From contig JAFACP010000293.1 in NCBI GenBank assembly GCA_023425455.1, positions 1 to 14,381 on the forward strand: a stretch of 14,381 nt of DNA, in the 5' to 3' direction. Positions within the stretch are counted from its first letter, which is position 1. Every line of letters starts with the position of its first letter. The notes beneath the pieces are model-generated. The model was not told the origin of the DNA. It saw nothing but the letters and a program-made list of their open reading frames with translations, and did no database searches. Position numbers and translations under genes: made by a program. Positions 9,027-14,381 of this stretch are shown piece by piece. Origin of the DNA: Pseudomonadota bacterium (GTDB taxonomy: Bacteria > Pseudomonadota > Gammaproteobacteria > Enterobacterales > Enterobacteriaceae).

Positions 9027-10058
9027 TTACGCCACCTCTTTTTTGCGTTTTGGAAACGGGGTAACGTGCTTTCCCCCTTTGTTGCCCGGCTGGAAGCGGC
9101 TGTATTTCAGCGCCCGCTGATGACGCGCCAGCGCCTGGCGTAAGCGCCCGTCGAGCACCAGCACACCCAGCAGCACCAGCCCGGCAATAAAATCGTTCCA
9201 CCACGCCGGGAGTTTAAACAGCACCAGCACGGTATCGATTTGGGTGAGGAAGAACGCCCCAAGGAGAGCGCCAATCAGCGTGCCGGTGCCGCCCAGCAGG
9301 GAGATCCCGCCGAGCACGCAGGCGGCAATGGCTTTCATCTCCAGCCCGCTGCCGGTCTGGTTCGGCACAAAGCCTATCTGCGCGGCAAAGATAATCCCTG
9401 CGCAGGCCGCCAGTACGCCATTGAGCGTAAAGGCGATCATCCGCGTACGGTTCACCGCCACGCCGAGCTGACGGGCGGCGGCGAGGTTATCGCCAACGGC
9501 ATAGAAATCGCGGCCAAAGGCGGTGCGCGACAGCGTCCACGCCCCGGCGGCGGCTAAAAACAGCACCACCATGCCCAGCGGTGAAATGCCCATCGCGACA
9601 GGTTCCGAGAGGGATTTCAGCCCCGACGGCAGCCCTTCGATCCACTTCCCGCCCGTCCACAGCAGCATCGCCCCGCGGTACAGCCCCAGGGTGCCGAGGG
9701 TGGCCACAATCGCCGGAATACGCAGCCCAACCACCAGCACCCCGTTAAATGCCCCCGCCAGCGCGCCAATGGCCAGGGCGAAAAGCATCGACACCGGCAG
9801 GCTGTAGCCGTTGTTGAGCGCCACCCCGACAGCAATGGCGCACAGGCCGACCGTCGAGCCGATGGAGACATCAATATTACGGGTTAACATCACCAGCGCC
9901 GCCCCCAGCGCCAGCAGGATCAGGATTTGCGCGCTGGCGAAGATCATCCCCAGCGTTTGCAGACTGAGATAGGCCGGGTTCAGCGCCACCAGCACGGCGA
10001 ACAGCGCGAGAATAGCGAGAAAGGCGGTGAGTTCGCGGTTCTTCAGTAATGTCTTCAT
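9027..10058 (-). CDS. lsrC: AI-2 ABC importer permease LsrC (343 aa)
   Basis: Inner-membrane permease, second channel subunit of the AI-2 importer. It is multi-helix throughout, with family blocks [16 protein letters not shown] near 60-75, [16 protein letters not shown] near 114-129, [11 protein letters not shown] near 134-144, [23 protein letters not shown] near 229-251 and [13 protein letters not shown] near 285-297. E. coli LsrC is 342 residues. The last 35 residues form a basic, cytoplasmic, poorly conserved tail ending KRKKEVA, similar in character to the E. coli tail. The ATG at 10056-10058 overlaps the lsrA TGA as ATGA. LsrC is distinguished from LsrD by the [11 protein letters not shown] motif. 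Confidence 0.96.
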   Translation of the reverse strand: MKTLLKNRELTAFLAILALFAVLVALNPAYLSLQTLGMIFASAQILILLALGAALVMLTRNIDVSIGSTVGLCAIAVGVALNNGYSLPVSMLFALAIGALAGAFNGVLVVGLRIPAIVATLGTLGLYRGAMLLWTGGKWIEGLPSGLKSLSEPVAMGISPLGMVVLFLAAAGAWTLSRTAFGRDFYAVGDNLAAARQLGVAVNRTRMIAFTLNGVLAACAGIIFAAQIGFVPNQTGSGLEMKAIAACVLGGISLLGGTGTLIGALLGAFFLTQIDTVLVLFKLPAWWNDFIAGLVLLGVLVLDGRLRQALARHQRALKYSRFQPGNKGGKHVTPFPKRKKEVA

Positions 10059-11545
10059 GATTGCCCTCCGAACGCCAGCGCCATCATCCGATCGAGGCTG
10101 ACGGCCTGGCGCGACAGTTCGCCGTTGAGCATCCCCTGATGCATCACCAGCACTCTGTCTGCCAGTCCGGGAAACTCATCGAGATCGCTTGAGATCATCA
10201 GCACCGCCACGTTTTGCGCCGCCACGCTTTTGAGCAGCGCATAGATATCCGCCCGCGCGGACACGTCCACGCCACGCGTCGGCTCATCGACGATCAGCAG
10301 CAGCGGGTTGGCCTCCAGACAGCGCGCCAGCAGCACCTTCTGCTGATTGCCGCCGGAGAGCGTACGCACGATTTGATCCGCATGGTTAAGTTTGATCCCC
10401 AGCGCCCGGTGATAGCGCTCCACCACCGCGGCCTCACGCTGGCGCTGTTGCCACAGCGAAGGCTCATTTAGCGCCACCGTGTTCCAGCGCACAGGCGCAT
10501 CCAGAAACAGTCCGGAGACCTGACGATCCTCCGGCAGATAGACCAGACCTTTATCCAGACGGGCGTAGATCGGATCGCGGGTGATCTCCTGATTCTCCAG
10601 CCAGACGCGTCCGCCGCGAGCGGGCCGCAGGCCGTACAGCGTCTCCGCAAATTCGGTACGCCCGGAGCCGACCAGCCCGGCCAGCCCGACGATCTCGCCG
10701 GCGTAGATCTCAAGGTTGAGATCGATAAAGCCCTCTCCGGTGAGATCCTCCACCCGCAGCACCGGAAAATCCTGCGGCTGGGTGCGTCGGTTGCCCGGCA
10801 GCGCCAGCCACAGTTTTTGCGCGTCGCTTAACGCTTTTTCACGGCTGACCGGGGTCATGGCCGCAATCAGGGCATTATCGTCAAACTGCGCCGTTTCGCC
10901 GCTGAGCACGACCGCGCCATCGCGCATTACCGAAACGTGGCTCGAAAGCATGCGGATCTCCGGCAGCTTATGCGAGATAAAGACAATCCCGACGCCAAGC
11001 GCCTGCAGGGCATGGATCTGGCTGAACAGCCGCTCGGTTTCACCGGGCGTCAGCGAGGCGGTGGGCTCATCAAGGATCAGGATCCTGGCGTTACGCATCA
11101 GCCCGCGCAGGATCTCCACCATTTGTTGATCTGCCACTTCCAGGGTGCTGGCGCTCGCGTCAAGATTAAGCTGGCACTGCAGTTGCTCCAGTTTCTCCGC
11201 CAGCCGTGACGGCAAATTGCCGTCGCGCGGCAGGCGAAACAGAATATTTTCACGCACCGTCAGGTTGGGAAACAGCAGCGGCTCCTGCGGCACCAGGTAG
11301 ATCCCCAGCCGGTGCGCCTGCCCCGGGCTGAGCCGTGCAAATGGCTGGCCGGCGACCGAAAGTTCACCGCTGTCCGGCGTTTCCACGCCGGCGATGATTT
11401 TCATCAGCGTCGATTTTCCCGCGCCGTTGCCGCCCATCAGCGCATGCACCTGGCCCGCCAGCAGCGTGAAATCAATACCTTTTAACACCGGTACGCCGGA
11501 GAACTGTTTGCTGATATCGCGTGCTTCGATAAGGGGTATCATCAT
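10055..11545 (-). CDS. lsrA: AI-2 ABC importer ATPase LsrA (496 aa)
   Basis: Sugar-type ABC ATPase with two nucleotide-binding domains in one chain; it powers AI-2 import through LsrCD. Domain 1: Walker [10 protein letters not shown] at 38-46, a degenerate signature around VADQQMVEI at 137-145, Walker B LILDEP near 156-161 and switch H192. Domain 2: a degenerate Walker [10 protein letters not shown] near 289-297, signature LSGGNQQK at 396-403 and Walker [14 protein letters not shown] near 416-428. Such asymmetry is normal for RbsA-like proteins. E. coli LsrA is 511 residues; this one is shorter mainly at its N-terminus. The start is uncertain: two adjacent ATGs (11543-11545 and 11540-11542) follow a weak GGCGG site whose spacing suits the second better. 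An open extension to a TTG at 11590 runs through the proposed operator and is less likely. First gene of lsrACDBFG. Confidence 0.95.
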   Translation of the reverse strand: MMIPLIEARDISKQFSGVPVLKGIDFTLLAGQVHALMGGNGAGKSTLMKIIAGVETPDSGELSVAGQPFARLSPGQAHRLGIYLVPQEPLLFPNLTVRENILFRLPRDGNLPSRLAEKLEQLQCQLNLDASASTLEVADQQMVEILRGLMRNARILILDEPTASLTPGETERLFSQIHALQALGVGIVFISHKLPEIRMLSSHVSVMRDGAVVLSGETAQFDDNALIAAMTPVSREKALSDAQKLWLALPGNRRTQPQDFPVLRVEDLTGEGFIDLNLEIYAGEIVGLAGLVGSGRTEFAETLYGLRPARGGRVWLENQEITRDPIYARLDKGLVYLPEDRQVSGLFLDAPVRWNTVALNEPSLWQQRQREAAVVERYHRALGIKLNHADQIVRTLSGGNQQKVLLARCLEANPLLLIVDEPTRGVDVSARADIYALLKSVAAQNVAVLMISSDLDEFPGLADRVLVMHQGMLNGELSRQAVSLDRMMALAFGGQS

Positions 11546-11555
11546 CAGGCCGCCA

Positions 11556-11590
11556 TTGAACAAATGATTTTTGAAATTAATAATGTTCAA
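11556..11590. promoter_or_regulatory. Candidate LsrR operator, lsrA side
   Basis: TTGAACA (11556-11562) and TGTTCAA (11584-11590) are perfect inverted repeats spaced by 21 AT-rich bases. A second sequence of the same length with matching ends occurs at 11721-11755. This copy lies between the proposed lsrA transcription start (about 11599) and the lsrA start codon, where a bound repressor would block transcription. That LsrR binds it is inference from position and symmetry. Confidence 0.6.
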
Positions 11591-11605
11591 AAGCGTAGAC
11601 GGTGA

Positions 11606-11634
11606 ACTATATTTACAACCGTGCAGAGATCACA
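11606..11634 (-). promoter_or_regulatory. Candidate promoter of the lsrACDBFG operon
   Basis: On the minus strand a TATAGT -10 element (11611-11606) is preceded by 17 bases and a poor -35 (TGTGAT, 11634-11629). Weak -35 elements are typical of CRP-activated promoters, and E. coli lsr is known to need cAMP-CRP. The TGTGATCT here also matches a CRP half-site, but the other half is poor. Transcription would start near 11599. Confidence 0.4.
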
Positions 11635-11686
11635 GTTTTATCGATTAAGATCCAGATAAACCAGAAACAATCTAAAAGATCTATTT

Positions 11687-11702
11687 TGTCGCGTGGCTCA
11701 CA
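11687..11702. promoter_or_regulatory. Candidate CRP site in the lsr divergent region
   Basis: TGTCGCGTGGCTCACA matches 8 of 10 defined positions of TGTGA-N6-TCACA and has the T-rich flanks of the extended consensus. It lies between the lsrA and lsrR promoters, about 95 bases from the proposed lsrA start and 45 from the proposed lsrR start. cAMP-CRP control of lsr is established for E. coli; this site is a prediction. Confidence 0.45.
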
Positions 11703-11720
11703 CTTTCCTTCTGCGCGGCG

Positions 11721-11755
11721 ACGAACATATGATCTAAATTTTTATAAGAGTTCAA
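11721..11755. promoter_or_regulatory. Candidate LsrR operator, lsrR side
   Basis: Same length (35 bp) and same orientation as the copy at 11556-11590. Both have GAACA, then ATGAT four to eight bases further in, and GTTCAA at the right end (11750-11755). The middle is AT-rich and diverged. It spans the likely lsrR -10 (TATGAT, 11728-11733) and the lsrR ribosome site (AAGAG, 11746-11750), so binding would autorepress lsrR. Confidence 0.55.
11728..11733 (+). promoter_or_regulatory. Candidate -10 element of lsrRK
   Basis: TATGAT matches five of six bases of the sigma-70 -10 consensus and sits 24 bases before the lsrR ATG. The -35 position (TTCCTT, 11705-11710) is poor, again consistent with an activator such as CRP bound at 11687-11702. 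Alternative -10 elements further downstream would leave almost no leader. Confidence 0.35.
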
Positions 11756-11757
11756 TT

Positions 11758-12729
11758 ATGAGCGATAAACGCATTGCGGAAGAGGGTCGGTTTGCCGGCC
11801 TGGCACTGGCAGAAGAGGAGCTGGTGGCGCGCGTCGCATGGTGTTACTACCACGACGGCCTCACCCAGAACGACATTGGTGAACGGCTGGGGCTGCCACG
11901 TCTGAAGATCTCCCGGCTGCTGGAAAAAGGCCGCCAGTCCGGGGTGATCCGCGTGCAGATCAACTCGCGTTACGAGGGGTGTCTGGCGCTGGAAACCGAG
12001 CTGCAGCAGCGCTTTGGCTTACGGCTGGCTCGCGTGCTCCCGGCCCTGAATACGCCGCCGATGAACGTCCGGCTGGGTATTGGCGCGGCGCAGTCGCTGA
12101 TGGGCGTACTGGGGCCTGGCCAACTGCTGGCCGTCGGGTTCGGCGAAACCACCATGAGCTGCCTGCAGCACCTGAGTGGTTTTATCAGCTCGCAGCAGAT
12201 CCGCATGGTGACGCTCTCCGGCGGCGTGGGCCCGTATATGACCGGCATCGGCCAGCTTGATGCGGCCTGCAGCGTCAGCATGATCCCGGCGCCGCTGCGG
12301 GTATCGTCGGCGGAAGTGGCCGGGATCTTAAAACGGGAAACCAGCGTGCGCGACGTGATCCTCGCCGCTACCGCCGCCGATGTGGCGGTAGTGGGAATAG
12401 GCTCCGTTAACCAGCGTCGCGACGCCACCATTTTGCGATCCGGCTATATCAGCGAAGGTGAACAGCTGATGTACGCCCGTAAAGGTGCGGTAGGCGACAT
12501 CCTCGGCTATTTCCTCAATGCCGCCGGTGAGTGTGTAGAGGAGCTGGAGATCCACCGTGAACTGCTGGGCGTCACGCTCGACGAACTGGCGCAGCTGCCC
12601 ACCATCGTCGGCGTCGCCGGGGGTGAAGAGAAAGCCGATGCGATTTATGCCGCACTCAAGGGTCGCCGTATCAATGGCCTGGTGACGGAAGAGACCACAG
12701 CCCGCGCGGTGCTGGCTCTGGCGCAATAG
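11758..12729 (+). CDS. lsrR: lsr operon repressor LsrR (323 aa)
   Basis: SorC/DeoR-type repressor of the lsr genes, released from DNA by phospho-AI-2. The N-terminal helix-turn-helix is near residues 33-56 ([20 protein letters not shown]), followed by a sugar-binding domain. That domain has [10 protein letters not shown] near 108-116, [10 protein letters not shown] near 128-137, [20 protein letters not shown] near 154-173 and [11 protein letters not shown] near 242-252; D247 here corresponds to the ligand-contacting aspartate D243 of E. coli. I chose the ATG at 11758: it gives 323 residues (E. coli 317), AAGAG lies eight bases upstream, and the open extension back to a GTG at 11602 crosses the divergent promoter region and has no LsrR-like sequence. 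It is divergent from lsrA and followed after 36 bases by lsrK, the E. coli arrangement. Probably autorepressed through the site at 11721-11755. Confidence 0.96.
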   Translation: MSDKRIAEEGRFAGLALAEEELVARVAWCYYHDGLTQNDIGERLGLPRLKISRLLEKGRQSGVIRVQINSRYEGCLALETELQQRFGLRLARVLPALNTPPMNVRLGIGAAQSLMGVLGPGQLLAVGFGETTMSCLQHLSGFISSQQIRMVTLSGGVGPYMTGIGQLDAACSVSMIPAPLRVSSAEVAGILKRETSVRDVILAATAADVAVVGIGSVNQRRDATILRSGYISEGEQLMYARKGAVGDILGYFLNAAGECVEELEIHRELLGVTLDELAQLPTIVGVAGGEEKADAIYAALKGRRINGLVTEETTARAVLALAQ

Positions 12730-12765
12730 CGCCGGGCGCCGCGCAATATTAGCGAGGCGCAAGTC

Positions 12766-14358
12766 ATGAGTTACCTTTTAGCGTTAGATGCAGGGACGGG
12801 AAGCGTTCGCGCCGTGATTTTTGATCTTCACGGTAACCAGATAGCCGTCGGTCAGGCGGAGTGGAAACACCTGAGCGTGGAGAATGTGCCAGGCTCGATG
12901 GAGTTTGACCTCGACACCAACTGGCGTCTGGCCTGCCACTGTATTCAGCAGGCGCTCGAACGCGCCCGCCTGAGCGCGGCGGATATCCAGTCCGTCGCCT
13001 GCTGCTCCATGCGCGAGGGCATTGTGCTGTACGACCGCAACGGCGACGCTATCTGGGCCTGCGCCAACGTCGACGCCCGCGCCAGCCGCGAGGTCGCCGA
13101 ACTCAAAGAGATCCATGACGACCGTTTTGAATCCGAGGTGTACGAAGTTTCCGGCCAGACGCTGGCCCTCTCCGCGATGCCGCGCCTGCTGTGGCTGGCG
13201 CACCACCGCCCGGACATCTACCGCCAGGCGGCCACCATCACCATGATCAGCGACTGGCTGGCGGCGAAGCTCTCCGGCGAGCTGGCCGTTGACCCTTCCA
13301 ACGCCGGCACGACCGGCATGCTCGATCTATTCAGCCGCGACTGGCGTCCGGCGCTGCTGGACATGGCGGGGCTGCGCGCCGATATTCTCTCTCCGGTAAA
13401 AGAGACCGGTACCGTGCTGGGTGCCGTCACCAGAGACGCGGCGCAGCAAAGCGGGCTGCGCGAAGGCACGCCGGTGGTGATGGGCGGCGGCGACGTACAG
13501 CTGGGGTGTCTGGGGCTTGGCGTGGTCCGCGCCGGGCAGACCGCTGTGCTGGGTGGGACCTTCTGGCAGCAGGTGGTAAACCTGCCGCAGGTGCGCACCG
13601 ATCCGGAGATGAACATTCGCGTCAACCCGCACGTTATCCCGGGCATGGCGCAGGCGGAGTCGATCAGCTTCTTCACCGGGCTGACCATGCGCTGGTTCCG
13701 CGACGCCTTTTGCGCCGAGGAGAAGCTGATTGCGGAACGCATGGGAATGGACACCTACTCGTTGCTGGAAGAGATGGCCAGCCGCGTGCCGGCAGGCTCG
13801 CACGGGGTGATGCCGATCTTCTCCGACGCGATGCACTTCAGCCAGTGGTATCACGCCGCGCCGTCGTTTATCAACCTCTCCATCGACCCGGAAAAGTGCA
13901 ACAAAGCCACGCTGTTCCGCGCGCTGGAAGAGAATGCGGCGATTGTCTCAGCCTGCAACCTGGCGCAGATTTCACGCTTCTCCGGCGTGCAGTTTGACGG
14001 CCTGGTGTTTGCCGGCGGCGGCGCCAAAGGGGCGCTGTGGAGCCAGATCCTGAGCGACGTGACCGGCCTGCCGGTCCGCGTCCCGGAAGTGAAAGAGGCA
14101 ACCGCTCTGGGCTGCGCTATCGCCGCCGGTGCGGGTGCGGGCCTGTTTGCCGATATGGCCTCGACCGGCGAGCGGCTGGTGAAGTGGAGCCGGGAGTTTA
14201 CGCCGGACCCGCAACACCGCGAGCTGTATGACGGCATGATGCAGAAATGGCAGGCAGTCTATGCCGACCAGCTCGGGCTGGTGGACAGCGGGCTGACCAC
14301 CTCAATGTGGCAGGCCCCCGGACTGGTGCGCACCGCGCGCGCCGCAGGCGCACAGTAA
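12766..14358 (+). CDS. lsrK: AI-2 kinase LsrK (530 aa)
   Basis: Cytoplasmic FGGY-family kinase that phosphorylates AI-2 (DPD) with ATP, trapping it in the cell and making the LsrR inducer. The two-lobed actin-like fold is marked by [16 protein letters not shown] at 5-20 (phosphate loop), [11 protein letters not shown] near 80-90, the catalytic aspartate D243 in [20 protein letters not shown] near 262-273 and the ATP-binding [15 protein letters not shown] at 415-429. Length is 530 as in E. coli, but the ends differ: E. coli has about 12 more N-terminal residues and stops at the equivalent of residue 520 (APGL), while this protein adds [10 protein letters not shown]. The ATG at 12766 has GAGG eight bases upstream and no usable in-frame start before it. 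Cotranscribed with lsrR. Confidence 0.97.
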   Translation: MSYLLALDAGTGSVRAVIFDLHGNQIAVGQAEWKHLSVENVPGSMEFDLDTNWRLACHCIQQALERARLSAADIQSVACCSMREGIVLYDRNGDAIWACANVDARASREVAELKEIHDDRFESEVYEVSGQTLALSAMPRLLWLAHHRPDIYRQAATITMISDWLAAKLSGELAVDPSNAGTTGMLDLFSRDWRPALLDMAGLRADILSPVKETGTVLGAVTRDAAQQSGLREGTPVVMGGGDVQLGCLGLGVVRAGQTAVLGGTFWQQVVNLPQVRTDPEMNIRVNPHVIPGMAQAESISFFTGLTMRWFRDAFCAEEKLIAERMGMDTYSLLEEMASRVPAGSHGVMPIFSDAMHFSQWYHAAPSFINLSIDPEKCNKATLFRALEENAAIVSACNLAQISRFSGVQFDGLVFAGGGAKGALWSQILSDVTGLPVRVPEVKEATALGCAIAAGAGAGLFADMASTGERLVKWSREFTPDPQHRELYDGMMQKWQAVYADQLGLVDSGLTTSMWQAPGLVRTARAAGAQ

Positions 14359-14381
14359 CCCTGTCTGGCGCGGCGCTTATC
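14359..14381 (+). repeat. Probable REP element, cut by window edge
   Basis: Directly after the lsrK stop the sequence CCCTGTCTGGCGCGGCGCTTATC has the layout of the first two thirds of an enterobacterial REP unit (..TGGCGC..GCGCTTATC[AGGC]). The closing arm is outside the window, so the hairpin cannot be verified. Confidence 0.35.

Noticed and set aside
11627..11634. CRP site around AGATCACA
   Set aside because: Only one half-site is good; the partner half at correct spacing has no matches. Kept only as a note on the lsrA promoter.
11602..11757. N-terminal extension of LsrR from a GTG codon
   Set aside because: Crosses the divergent promoters and candidate operator, no ribosome site, and not part of known LsrR.

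Overview
The window comes from a motile, GC-rich member of the Enterobacteriaceae, closest in feel to Enterobacter, Lelliottia or Leclercia. This rests on near full-length protein resemblance to the E. coli proteins YqjI, Aer, PatA and LsrA/C/D/B/F/G/R/K, recalled from memory and not searched; the genus is a guess. The order yqjI > < aer, patA > is the E. coli K-12 arrangement, with two differences. An extra chemoreceptor gene lies between yqjI and aer, and a complete lsr (autoinducer-2 uptake) locus follows patA, where I recall ygjH and the ebg genes in K-12.

Layout. 1-360: 3' end of yqjI (PadR-type regulator, + strand). 357-1916: methyl-accepting chemotaxis protein (- strand) whose stop codon overlaps the yqjI stop; a near-consensus sigma-28 promoter lies just upstream. 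1984-2203: AT-rich spacer with no gene seen. 2204-2237: strong intrinsic terminator of aer. 2255-3775: aer (- strand), also with a sigma-28-type promoter. 3776-4210: regulatory interval holding the aer promoter, a GC-rich block with a perfect NtrC-type dyad, and a sigma-54 promoter for patA. 4211-5590: patA with a TTG start, followed by a hairpin terminator. 5644-5855: non-coding, structured spacer with a REP-like hairpin. 5856-11545: lsrACDBFG on the - strand, tightly packed with repeated ATGA overlaps. 11546-11757: divergent lsr control region. 11758-14358: lsrR and lsrK on the + strand. 14359-14381: start of what looks like a second REP element.

How it works together. From established knowledge of the Lsr system, LsrB captures AI-2 in the periplasm, LsrC/LsrD with the ATPase LsrA import it, LsrK phosphorylates it, phospho-AI-2 releases LsrR from DNA, and LsrG and LsrF break the signal down. 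All catalytic and ligand residues I could check are present, so the locus looks intact. PatA degrades putrescine under nitrogen limitation, and the NtrC and sigma-54 sites fit that. Aer and the extra receptor belong to the flagellar/chemotaxis regulon, and both have sigma-28 boxes.

The most interesting unexplained structure is a pair of same-length 35-bp sequences sharing GAACA..TGAT and GTTCAA ends, one beside each divergent lsr gene, which I propose as LsrR operators. Less certain are the GC-rich block with overlapping small reading frames upstream of patA and the folded spacer between patA and lsrG. I did not see a wholly new system.
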